From NCBI RefSeq assembly GCF_050633125.1, contig NZ_JBOEFX010000079.1, positions 1 to 64,000 of the forward strand: a stretch of 64,000 bases of DNA. The letters run 5' to 3'. Made by a program: the position numbers and the translations under genes. Below are positions 34,709 to 43,517 of this stretch, piece after piece (within the stretch, counting starts at the first letter, position 1; each line of letters starts with the position of its first letter). The notes beneath the pieces were generated by a model. That model searched no databases. It was not told the DNA's origin and was given only the letters and a program-made list of their open reading frames with translations. Source of the DNA: Lewinella sp050633125 (lineage in GTDB: Bacteria; Bacteroidota; Bacteroidia; Chitinophagales; Saprospiraceae).

Positions 34709-36298
34709 ATGAGATTGGCATTTGCAGCACTTTTGTATCTTTTCATTACTCACCTGAATGCTCAGGTCTGGGATCCCGACTTGGGTGACGGTACCTACCG
34801 CAACCCCATTATTCATGCCGATTATTCTGACCCTGATGTTGTTCGGGTCGGAGACGATTTTTACCTGACGTCCTCCAGCTTTAATTGCTCCCCAGCATTG
34901 CCGATTCTTCATTCTAAAGATTTGGTCAACTGGGAGATTATCAACTACGCATTCACCCATCAGCTGCCAGCTGATTTCTTTGACAAACCCCAGCACGGTA
35001 ATGGCGTATGGGCTCCTGCTTTCCGTTATCACGATGGTTGGTTTTACATCTTTTATGGAGATCCTGATTTCGGGATTTACATGATCAAAACGCAAAATCC
35101 TGCCGAAGAATGGACACCTCCTCATCTGGTACAAGCTGCGAAAGGCTGGATTGACCCCTGCCCTTTTTGGGATGAAGATGGCAAAGCCTACCTCGTACAT
35201 GCTTTTGCGGGTAGTAGGGCGGGGATCAAAAGTATCGTCGTTCTTCACGAAATGGCTCCTGATGCCTCCAAGCTCCTCGACGATGGCGTATTGGTTTTTG
35301 ATGGCCACAAAGCACACACCACCATTGAGGGAACCAAGATGCATAAGCGCAACGGTTACTATTACATCCTGGCTCCCGCAGGAGGCGTACCTACCGGCTG
35401 GCAGACGGTGCTACGTTCAAAAAACGTGTGGGGCCCTTACGAAGATAAAATAGTACTCCACCAAGGTGATTCCGATGTCAACGGCCCTCACCAGGGCGCA
35501 TGGGTAGAGTTGGCTAATGGCGACGATTGGTTTATTCATTTTCAGGAAAAACAACCTTACGGGCGCATCGTACACCTACAACCGGCCCGTTGGGAAAACG
35601 ACTGGCTACTGATTGGAAAAGATAGTAACCACGATGGTATTGGCGAACCCGTTGCTTCCTGGAAGAAGCCTAATACAGAAGCAAATTCAGCCAGTAAAGC
35701 ACCCCAAACCAGCGACGAATTCAACACCCCTCTACTAGGTTTACAATGGCAGTGGCATGCCAACCCTGAACCAACCTGGGCTTTCCCTTCCAGTATGGGC
35801 TTTCTACGAATGAACCCCGTCGTGCAAAAGGAGACCACCAATCTCTGGGAAACTCCCAACCTCTTGCTTCAGAAAATGCCGGCAGAGACCTTCACTGCTA
35901 CGACCAAGTTTACTTTTCACCACCATTTTGACAGTGAAAAAACGGGACTAATAGTGATGGGTCGGGACTACGCTTACCTGGCGCTCGTCCAACAGGATAG
36001 CCAGCTTTTTCTACAACAAACCGAATGTATCAAAGCCGAAAACGGCCAGCCAGAACGCATCATAAAAAGTATTCCCATTGACCAGAACGAGATCTTCCTG
36101 CAAGTCAAAGTTACGGAAGGTGGCAAGTGTCTGTTTAACTACAGCCTTAACGGCAAAACCTTTATGCCTATTGGCGAAGCATTCATGGCCAGAGAGGGCA
36201 AGTGGATAGGTGCCAAAGTGGGGCTGTTCAGTATCCGCGACGAACACGAAAACAATGGCGGATACGCCGATTTTGACTGGTTTAGAATTACACCATGA
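34709..36298 (+). CDS. secreted glycoside hydrolase family 43 (arabinofuranosidase/xylosidase type)
   Basis: A 529-residue enzyme with a signal peptide (MRLAFAALLYLFITHLNAQ). Residues 25-320 are the five-bladed propeller of GH43, with the general-base Asp in ADYSDPDVV (37-45), the pKa-tuning Asp in GWIDPCPFWDEDG and the acid Glu in IEGTKMHKRNGYYY. Residues about 335-529 form a concanavalin-like C-terminal domain (EFNTPLLGLQWQWHANPEP, TTKFTFHHHFDSEKTGLIVMG). GH43 enzymes remove arabinose, xylose or galactose side chains; in a pectin locus it probably trims rhamnogalacturonan side chains. Its stop overlaps the CE8 start by four bases, so they are coupled. Confidence 0.93.
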   Translation: MRLAFAALLYLFITHLNAQVWDPDLGDGTYRNPIIHADYSDPDVVRVGDDFYLTSSSFNCSPALPILHSKDLVNWEIINYAFTHQLPADFFDKPQHGNGVWAPAFRYHDGWFYIFYGDPDFGIYMIKTQNPAEEWTPPHLVQAAKGWIDPCPFWDEDGKAYLVHAFAGSRAGIKSIVVLHEMAPDASKLLDDGVLVFDGHKAHTTIEGTKMHKRNGYYYILAPAGGVPTGWQTVLRSKNVWGPYEDKIVLHQGDSDVNGPHQGAWVELANGDDWFIHFQEKQPYGRIVHLQPARWENDWLLIGKDSNHDGIGEPVASWKKPNTEANSASKAPQTSDEFNTPLLGLQWQWHANPEPTWAFPSSMGFLRMNPVVQKETTNLWETPNLLLQKMPAETFTATTKFTFHHHFDSEKTGLIVMGRDYAYLALVQQDSQLFLQQTECIKAENGQPERIIKSIPIDQNEIFLQVKVTEGGKCLFNYSLNGKTFMPIGEAFMAREGKWIGAKVGLFSIRDEHENNGGYADFDWFRITP

Positions 36299-37248
36299 AA
36301 CGATTAATCTACCTACCACTGCTTTTACTAGTTACTGTTGCTAATGCGCAGTACAAAACGGCAATATACGTTGCTCAAGATGGGAGTGGCGATTTTACCA
36401 GTATTCAGGCAGCAATTGACGATACCAAGTCTTTTCCAGATACCCGTATTACCATTTTTATCAAGGACGGTATTTACGAAGAGAAGGTAAAAGTACACGC
36501 CTGGAATACCCACCTGACCCTCAGGGGAGAAAGCCCTACCGGAACCATCATCCGCTGGGGAGATTATTTCGACAAGATTGACCGAGGGCGAAATAGCACT
36601 TTTCATACCGCCACCCTATTGGTACAAGGTGATGACTTTCGTGCAGAGAACCTGACGATTAGCAATACTGCTGGAGAGGTGGGACAAGCCGTGGCTTTGG
36701 CCATTGAAGCCGACCGAAGCGCCATTATTAATTGCCGAATGTTTGGCCATCAGGATACGCTTTATGTCGATGGCGCCAATGCTCGTCAACACTTTAAGAA
36801 TTGTTACATCGAAGGTACTACTGACTTTATTTTCGGCAGCGCTACCGCTCTATTTGAAGACTGTACGATTCATAGCAAAGCAGACTCTTATATCACGGCG
36901 GCCAGTACCCCAGCAGGTAGGCCGTACGGATTAGTTTTCCTTCGTTGCAAATTGACTGCGGCGGAAGGTGTCACTTCCGTCTACCTGGGGCGCCCTTGGC
37001 GAAGCTACGCCCAAACCGTCTTTCTCTATTGCCAGATGGGGGATCATATTCACCCCAAAGGCTGGCACAACTGGGGCTCTGCTGAAAAAGAAGAAACCGT
37101 CTTTTATGGGGAATATGGCAATACCGGCCCTGGTACAGTAACAACACAACGAGCTAGTTGGGCGCATCAATTAAAACGAAGACAAGCCAAAAAGCATCAA
37201 CCGGAACGTGTTTTACAACCGTTTTTGCTACCAGATATATCAAACTAA
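36295..37248 (+). CDS. secreted pectin methylesterase, carbohydrate esterase family 8
   Basis: A 317-residue CE8 enzyme with a signal peptide (LLLLVTVANAQ). It removes methyl groups from homogalacturonan so lyases can cut. The right-handed beta-helix motifs are all present: GSGDFTSIQAAID, GQAVAL, GHQDTLY with a catalytic Asp, TDFIFGSA with the second catalytic Asp, and LGRPWRSYAQ with the catalytic Arg. The last 25 residues (LKRRQAKKHQPERVL in part) are basic and do not belong to the core fold. It begins within the GH43 stop codon and overlaps the upstream reach of the DUF4861 frame, whose real start is later. Confidence 0.95.
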   Translation: MKRLIYLPLLLLVTVANAQYKTAIYVAQDGSGDFTSIQAAIDDTKSFPDTRITIFIKDGIYEEKVKVHAWNTHLTLRGESPTGTIIRWGDYFDKIDRGRNSTFHTATLLVQGDDFRAENLTISNTAGEVGQAVALAIEADRSAIINCRMFGHQDTLYVDGANARQHFKNCYIEGTTDFIFGSATALFEDCTIHSKADSYITAASTPAGRPYGLVFLRCKLTAAEGVTSVYLGRPWRSYAQTVFLYCQMGDHIHPKGWHNWGSAEKEETVFYGEYGNTGPGTVTTQRASWAHQLKRRQAKKHQPERVLQPFLLPDISN

Positions 37249-37273
37249 CCAACGTCTTAAAATCTATTTTAAA

Positions 37274-38515
37274 ATGAAATATTATTACCTGATTATCGGT
37301 CTTTTACCCCTGTTCACCTCTTGTGACTCAAGTCCGGCTGAAGCTTCTTCTAACGAAGCAAAATTCACAGTGAGCAATACTTTGGACGCCCCAAGGATAG
37401 ACGCTTTGTTTGTTTTGGATGCTGCCACATTACAAACAAAATTCAGTGAGCTCGATTTAACGAAAGTAAAATTCACCAGCGGTGAAAATGCAGTCCCATT
37501 TCAAGCAAATGATAATAACGGTGACGGAGTAGCAGAAACGTACGCACTCCTCCTCGACTTTGCTGCGAACGAAGAAAAAACCGTACAACTGGTTGAACTT
37601 GGAGAAGGAGAAAAAATGCCCACTTTCCCCAAGCGCACCCAGGCGGAGATTTCCCATAAGGTCAATGGCCACTGGGAGGGCCGGGAATACATTGATGGGG
37701 AATTTAAAAACATCGACCACCTCAATGTCCCCCCTGAACATACAGATCACTCGTGGTTTATCCGTTACGAAGGGCCAGGATGGGAATCAGACCTTGTAGG
37801 CTACCGTTTTTACCTCGACTGGCGGAATGCTACCGACATTTTTGGTAAGAAAACGCCCAAAATGGTTTTACAGGATGTTGGCCTTGATGGATTTGACTCC
37901 TACCATGAACCCTCTGACTGGGGAATGGATGTCCTCAAAGTAGGTTCATCGCTAGGCATTGGAGCACTCGGAACATGGCAAGAAGACAAAGCTCTTCGCG
38001 TAGAAACCACCGATTCGCTCAGTTGCACCATTGTAGAAAATGGCGTAGTGGAAAGCAAGATTATCACCAATTACTTCGGCTGGCAGGTCGGTGATGTAAA
38101 AACGGACGTAACGTCCGAATTATCGATCCACGCGGGTAGCCGCCTCACCCGGCACGATGTAATACTTAGCAATGAGCTGGCTAACCTATGTACCGGGATC
38201 GTAAAACACCCAGAAGGCAAAGTTATTCAAGGCAACCATGGAGGATGGGCCTACCTGGCTACCTGGGGAGCACAAAGTCTGGCCGAAGACCACCTAGGCA
38301 TGGCCGTCGTGTACCGAATCGCTGACGCCCAGCAAACTACACAAGATGAACATAGCAACGTAGTCGTACTTACGCCCAAAGACCTTCGCCTCACCTACTA
38401 CTTTATGGCTGCCTGGGAGCAAGAGCCCAATGCAATAAAAACAGAAGAAGCCTTCGTCAAATATCTTGATGGAGTAGTTACAGGGTTGTCTTCACCACTA
38501 GATGTTCGTCTCTAA
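37274..38515 (+). CDS. DUF4861 lipoprotein of pectin loci
   Basis: A 413-residue protein from the ATG at 37274; the frame extends to 37208 inside the CE8 gene but lacks a signal there. The lipobox LFTSC puts the lipid Cys at residue 17. The body matches DUF4861: HKVNGHWEGREYIDGEFKNIDH, PPEHTDHSWFIRYEGPGWESD, GYRFYLDWRNATDIFGKKT and YHEPSDWGMDVLKVG in outline. The repeated Trp, Asp and His residues look like a carbohydrate-acting pocket, but the activity of the family is not known to me. Its place between pectinesterase and GH105 suggests a role in rhamnogalacturonan or oligogalacturonide processing. Confidence 0.85.
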   Translation: MKYYYLIIGLLPLFTSCDSSPAEASSNEAKFTVSNTLDAPRIDALFVLDAATLQTKFSELDLTKVKFTSGENAVPFQANDNNGDGVAETYALLLDFAANEEKTVQLVELGEGEKMPTFPKRTQAEISHKVNGHWEGREYIDGEFKNIDHLNVPPEHTDHSWFIRYEGPGWESDLVGYRFYLDWRNATDIFGKKTPKMVLQDVGLDGFDSYHEPSDWGMDVLKVGSSLGIGALGTWQEDKALRVETTDSLSCTIVENGVVESKIITNYFGWQVGDVKTDVTSELSIHAGSRLTRHDVILSNELANLCTGIVKHPEGKVIQGNHGGWAYLATWGAQSLAEDHLGMAVVYRIADAQQTTQDEHSNVVVLTPKDLRLTYYFMAAWEQEPNAIKTEEAFVKYLDGVVTGLSSPLDVRL

Positions 38516-38559
38516 AATTCAGCTTCATCATCAAACTTAATCTGACAAAAAGCTTATCA

Positions 38560-39834
38560 ATGAAAATATCCAAAAGCTATCCATTGGCAGCCATCGTGAG
38601 TCTTTGGCTGGTTGCACTGTCTTGTTGGCAATGCGACAGTACACAAAACACCGTGCCGGAAGGACTCAGCGCTGATGACGTTATTGCGATGACCGTTAGT
38701 ATTTCGGAAGAAAAACCCTGGTCGGAACGAATGGCACTCTCCATTATGAAACGAGCTCCGGAAGCGTGGATGAACGACTTTGCTACCGAACCGCGTTGGA
38801 ACTACACCCAAGGACTGGTCCTTTCCAGCATTATGGACGTCGCCGCAGCTAGTAAAGAAGACTACTATTTTGAATACGCCAAGGGCTATGGTGACACGAT
38901 GGTTCTCGCAGATGGCAGTATTCGTGATTATGACATTTTTAAATTCAACATCGACCATATTGCGCCCGGCCCGCTGATCTTCAAACTTTACGAAAAAACA
39001 GGTGACGAACGCTACCAGACAGCTATTGATCAACTTCAGCAGCAGCTAAATTGGCAACCCAGAACAACAGAAGGCGGCTACTGGCACAAACTGCGGTACC
39101 CCTGGCAAATCTGGCTTGATGGCCTTTTTATGGGTGAACCTTTTCAGGCACGATACGCGAAGGAGAACAACCAGCCTAAAATTTTCGACCATATTGCCCA
39201 ACAATTTATTCTTGCCGAAAAGCACACCAAAGATGCAGCCACAGGCCTACTGTATCACGGCTGGGACGAGAGCCGCTTGCAGCAATGGGCCAACCCGGAA
39301 ACAGGTTGCTCTCAACACTTCTGGGCCCGCGCTATAGGTTGGTACTGCATGGGGCTGGTAGATGTTTTGGAGCACTTTCCGCAAGATCATCCGGAAAGGG
39401 AAACACTCATTGCTATCCTCAACCGCACTTTGGAGGCGGTTCTCAAAGTTCGTGACCCTCAAACAAATACCTGGTGGCAGGTACTCAACTATCCTGATCG
39501 GGAAGGTAACTACCTTGAATCCACAAGCTCTTGCATGTTTACCTATGCAATGCTCAAAGGAACCAATGAAGGCTATCTGGACGAGAAATATCTTACAATG
39601 GGTACCGAAAGTTACAAAGGTATTCTCAAAACCTTTATCCGCGTAGATGACGATGGGGAAATACACCTTACTAGTGGGTGTGCAGTAGCGGGCTTAGGTG
39701 GCAACCCTTATCGTGATGGTTCCTATGAATACTATATCGGGGAACCCGTGCGCGATAATGATGCAAAAGGGATAGGCCCTTTTATGAAAGCCAGCTTGGA
39801 GATGGAGAGAGCCAAATCTACTTCTAAAATGTAA
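38560..39834 (+). CDS. GH105 unsaturated rhamnogalacturonyl/galacturonyl hydrolase
   Basis: A 424-residue enzyme with a lipobox (VALSC, Cys22) suggesting a lipoprotein. The (alpha/alpha)6 barrel fits the YteR/RhiN family that removes the unsaturated uronic acid left by pectate or rhamnogalacturonan lyases. The catalytic Asp187 lies in YPWQIWLDGLFMG. Other signatures are WNYTQGLVLSSIMD, GGYWHKLRYP, YHGWDESRLQQWANPETGCSQHFWARAIGWYCMGLVD (in part) and SSCMFTYAMLKG with the conserved Ser-Cys. It follows DUF4861 by 44 bp and is the last gene before the SusCD unit. Products would be 5-keto-4-deoxyuronate and a shortened oligosaccharide. Confidence 0.94.
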   Translation: MKISKSYPLAAIVSLWLVALSCWQCDSTQNTVPEGLSADDVIAMTVSISEEKPWSERMALSIMKRAPEAWMNDFATEPRWNYTQGLVLSSIMDVAAASKEDYYFEYAKGYGDTMVLADGSIRDYDIFKFNIDHIAPGPLIFKLYEKTGDERYQTAIDQLQQQLNWQPRTTEGGYWHKLRYPWQIWLDGLFMGEPFQARYAKENNQPKIFDHIAQQFILAEKHTKDAATGLLYHGWDESRLQQWANPETGCSQHFWARAIGWYCMGLVDVLEHFPQDHPERETLIAILNRTLEAVLKVRDPQTNTWWQVLNYPDREGNYLESTSSCMFTYAMLKGTNEGYLDEKYLTMGTESYKGILKTFIRVDDDGEIHLTSGCAVAGLGGNPYRDGSYEYYIGEPVRDNDAKGIGPFMKASLEMERAKSTSKM

Positions 39835-40230
39835 GAAAGAACTCAAGTCTCTTTTTAGAGTCCGGCTTAAAAAAGTACTATACCGTCTAAAACACCCCCA
39901 ATCCTCCTCTAAAAAGGAAGATTGGGGGTACCAAAAACAAAAGATGATTCGGCAAAGTAACTCATTGGCTTACAATAATCTTTAAAACTTAGCCAAAACA
40001 ACAATAGCTAGCGTAATAAATTGTGCAAAAACAGCACGCCAAGTAAAACACCCCTCCTTACACACAACATAACCAGCTGATTATCAATAGAAAACAACTC
40101 TAGTTATTAAAGTGAAATATTGCTACACTTTTGTGAATTCTTGAATGCTCCTAAATCGCCTCCATCTCACTCCTCTCTGCTTTCTTTGTGTATAATTTCT
40201 AATACACTCAACTTTATAAAACTATTATTC
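39835..40230. other. intergenic region between GH105 and susC
   Basis: This 396-bp gap holds a hairpin at 39895-39928 (CCCCCAATC with GATTGGGGG) without a T-run, which may end the GH105 transcript. The rest is AT-rich with no exact TAnnTTTG box; only partial matches (TTTCTTTG near 40180) were seen. A promoter for susC is expected here. The short ORF that begins at 40120 is an upstream extension of the susC frame. Confidence 0.5.
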
Positions 40231-43200
40231 ATGAAACGTAGAGAGCTACAAACATTATTTGCTCTACTGGTAGGCTTCCTCCTCCTGGGGAGCACCACCT
40301 TACTGGGGCAAAACACCATCAGGGGAAATGTCGTTTCAGAAGACAACGAGCCCCTTATAGGGGTAACGGTGATGATCAAAAACACCGGCTCTGGAACAGT
40401 TACAGATTATGATGGAAACTTTGAAGTTAAGGCTTCTCCTAATGACACTTTGGAGCTTAGCTACACAGGCTATGCTCCCAAAGAAGTACCTGTAGGTAAT
40501 AGCCAAGTCCTTAACATTGTCATGAACGTTAGTGCATCCATGCTAGACGAGGTGGTCGTTGTGGGTTATGGCTCCGTCCGTCGTTCAGATTTGACGGGCT
40601 CGGTAGCTTCCCTTTCGGGCGACAAAATTTCACAGATTCCCATTACGAATGCCGCCCAGGCTATAACGGGGCGCCTTCCTGGTGTGAATGTATTAACTAC
40701 TGACGGTTCGCCCGATGCAGAGGTAGTCATTCGCGTTAGAGGTGGAGGGTCCATTACTCAGGATAACTCTCCTTTATATGTTGTTGACGGGTTCATTGTT
40801 AGCAGTATTCGGGATATTCCACCTTCCGACATCGAAAGCATCAGTGTACTGAAAGATGCTTCGGCTACTGCTATTTATGGTGCCCAGGCATCTAATGGTG
40901 TTATTGTAATCACCACAAAAAGAGCTGCTGCCGGAAAAATAAAGGTATCCTACAATGGCTTTGTCCAATTAAAGGAGCTGCCTGACTATCGTCGTTACGA
41001 AGTGCTATCTCCCTACGAATACGCCTTAGCTAATTACGAGTACGCCAAACTACGTTCTGATGCTGACCTGCGTAATTTTGAAAAATTTTTCGGGAAATAC
41101 GATGACTTGGAACTATACCAAGAAAGAAGACCTACCGACTGGCAGGAAGAACTCTTTGGTGACCCTCGGCTATCGCAGTATCACAACGTGAGCATGTCCG
41201 GTGGTAATGATAAGACGAAGCTAAGCCTAAGCCTTACCAATAACACTGATGAAGGCTTGATGATTGGCTCAGGTTTTCAAAGAAACGCTTTAAACTTTAA
41301 GTTGAACCAGGAAATTTCTGATCGCCTGACTTTTGAGGCATCTACCCGTGTTACTGGAACAGTCATTGATGGAGCTGGTACTTCAGGTAGTTCTCAGATT
41401 ACCATTAAAGATGCCGTACAAACTCGCCCCATCAACGGTATTGCTGACGAGTTGGAAATAGACCTCAACGCACTAGATGCCAGTGATGATTACCAGACGT
41501 TTTTACGCAGCTTGGTTGACCCTACAGACTTGGTAAAGCAAGATTGGCGAAAAAGAACCATTAATGATTACGTTTTCAACGCAGCGTTGAACTGGAATGT
41601 CATTGACAATCTTGACCTGAAGACTACGTTTACAGGCTCCAAAACCTTTGACAAACGTTTGCGCTTTTATGGGCCACTCACCGGAGAGTCATTCAACAAC
41701 GGTGGTAGTCTTCCATTGGGGCAAAAAACGGATATTGAGCGTAATTCTTATCGCTGGTTAAACACCGCCAACTACAATGTAAATGTGGGGCAAAATCAAA
41801 GCCTGGACTTCTTGGTCGGCCACGAAATCTACTCTAACGGTGGCAGTTCTGATTTTGTACGGGCAGAGGATTTCCGTTTATCTATTACACCAGAAGAACT
41901 GTTTGCCAACATGACTTTTGGTCGTACTGACCGCCACGAGACGGAAGAATTTACGGATGCAAATCGCGTATCTTTCTTCGGTCGAGCAAACTACCAGCTT
42001 AACAATCGCTACCTCTTTACGGCCACCATGCGTTCTGACGCCTCCAGCCGTTTTGCGAAAGACAATCGTGTTGGATACTTTCCTGCCGTAGCATTCGGCT
42101 GGAAAATTTCTGAAGAACCTTTCTTACAAAACTCTAAGGCTATCCAAGAATTGAAACTGCGGGTGAGCTACGGACAAACTGGTAACGACCGTATTGATGC
42201 GACCGCTACCCAGTTCCTCTTTGTAGGTTCTACCAACCGAGGCCCTGGTTTCGGCAATGTTGACAACGTTTACTATACGCCGTCTGGCAGCACATTGTAC
42301 AATCCTTTCCTCAAGTGGGAAACAACGACCAACCGTAACCTTGGTCTTGATTTCTCCTTGTTTGAAAGTCGCGTCTTTGGTAGCATCGACGTCTACAGCA
42401 ATACCACGGAGGATCTTCTTTTACAGTCAGCTATTCCTTCGAATACCGGCTTTAGTACACAATGGAACAACATCGGCTCTACCTCTAACAAAGGCGTAGA
42501 GTTGGGCTTAACCACCTACCTGATCAGCCGTTCTGACTTTACGTTATCTGCCAATTTCAACATCGGTATTAACCGTGCTAAGATTGAAGAACTAGACGGT
42601 ACCGACGCTCGCTTCTTCCAATCAAATTGGGCGAGTACTGACTTGAAAGACCAGAATGACTTCTACCTGGAAGTTGGTGGTACCCTTGGTGATATTTACG
42701 GCTACGTTACTGATGGCTACTATACTACTGATGACTTTAGTGGTTACAATGAAACAAGTGATACTTACACCCTCAACGACGGTGTACCCAACGCTGGTGC
42801 GACAGTGGGAAATCCTAATCTTCGCCCTGGTTTCCTAAAGTTGAAAGACCTCAATGGTGATGGTGTTATTAACAGCGACGACCGTCAGGTAATTGGCAAC
42901 ACCCTGCCCAAACACCAAGGTGGAATAGGCTTGGATCTGCGCTACAAAGGCCTGGATGCAGCCTTGTTCTTCAACTGGTCTTACGGTAATGACATCTATA
43001 ATACAGGTAAGATTCAATACAATCAGTTCCGTCGGGTAACCTATGGCAACTTATTGAATACGATGAACTCAGACAACCGCTTTACCTACGTTGACATTGA
43101 TGGTTCTTATACCGGCACACCTGGTGAAATTGTTACGGATCTAGCTCAATTGGCTGAGCTGAACGCAGATAAGAACATCTGGTCGCACAACAGCTACGGT

Positions 43201-43494
43201 GTAGCCCAGGCTGTCATCCATTCTTGGGCCGTAGAAGATGGTTCTTTCATTCGCTTAAACAATGCTACCATCGGTTACACTTTGCCTACCAGCATGGTTT
43301 CGAAGCTAGGTATCTCTAGCCTCCGTCTATACCTAACGGGCAACAACCTATACGTTTGGACGAACTACACGGGTTATGATCCTGAAGTGAGCACTAGCAG
43401 AAACTCAGCTTATTCGGCACTTACGCCGGGTGTTGATTACTCTGCCTTCCCAAGAAGCCGCTCTTACACTTTCGGGCTTAACGTAACCTTCTAA
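40231..43494 (+). CDS. susC: SusC/RagA-type TonB-dependent transporter
   Basis: A 1,087-residue outer-membrane receptor starting at the ATG at 40231 (MKRRELQTLF), where the signal peptide begins; the frame reaches 40120 but that extension has no signal function. Residues 28-112 form the carboxypeptidase D regulatory-like domain (NTIRGNVVSEDNEPLIGVTV, SGTVTDYDGNFEV), then a TonB-box-like segment (MLDEVVVVGYGS), the plug with GRLPGVNV and SPLYVVDGF, and a C-terminal 22-strand barrel ending SRSYTFGLNVTF. SusC partners with the SusD downstream to import oligosaccharides; here the likely cargo is oligogalacturonate or rhamnogalacturonan fragments, from context. Confidence 0.96.
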   Translation: MKRRELQTLFALLVGFLLLGSTTLLGQNTIRGNVVSEDNEPLIGVTVMIKNTGSGTVTDYDGNFEVKASPNDTLELSYTGYAPKEVPVGNSQVLNIVMNVSASMLDEVVVVGYGSVRRSDLTGSVASLSGDKISQIPITNAAQAITGRLPGVNVLTTDGSPDAEVVIRVRGGGSITQDNSPLYVVDGFIVSSIRDIPPSDIESISVLKDASATAIYGAQASNGVIVITTKRAAAGKIKVSYNGFVQLKELPDYRRYEVLSPYEYALANYEYAKLRSDADLRNFEKFFGKYDDLELYQERRPTDWQEELFGDPRLSQYHNVSMSGGNDKTKLSLSLTNNTDEGLMIGSGFQRNALNFKLNQEISDRLTFEASTRVTGTVIDGAGTSGSSQITIKDAVQTRPINGIADELEIDLNALDASDDYQTFLRSLVDPTDLVKQDWRKRTINDYVFNAALNWNVIDNLDLKTTFTGSKTFDKRLRFYGPLTGESFNNGGSLPLGQKTDIERNSYRWLNTANYNVNVGQNQSLDFLVGHEIYSNGGSSDFVRAEDFRLSITPEELFANMTFGRTDRHETEEFTDANRVSFFGRANYQLNNRYLFTATMRSDASSRFAKDNRVGYFPAVAFGWKISEEPFLQNSKAIQELKLRVSYGQTGNDRIDATATQFLFVGSTNRGPGFGNVDNVYYTPSGSTLYNPFLKWETTTNRNLGLDFSLFESRVFGSIDVYSNTTEDLLLQSAIPSNTGFSTQWNNIGSTSNKGVELGLTTYLISRSDFTLSANFNIGINRAKIEELDGTDARFFQSNWASTDLKDQNDFYLEVGGTLGDIYGYVTDGYYTTDDFSGYNETSDTYTLNDGVPNAGATVGNPNLRPGFLKLKDLNGDGVINSDDRQVIGNTLPKHQGGIGLDLRYKGLDAALFFNWSYGNDIYNTGKIQYNQFRRVTYGNLLNTMNSDNRFTYVDIDGSYTGTPGEIVTDLAQLAELNADKNIWSHNSYGVAQAVIHSWAVEDGSFIRLNNATIGYTLPTSMVSKLGISSLRLYLTGNNLYVWTNYTGYDPEVSTSRNSAYSALTPGVDYSAFPRSRSYTFGLNVTF

Positions 43495-43517
43495 TTCGAA
43501 CTTCTAATATTAATAAT

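Noticed and set aside
39895..39928. Hairpin after GH105 as a strong terminator
   Set aside because: No T-run follows on either strand; it looks like a dispersed C/G-rich repeat.
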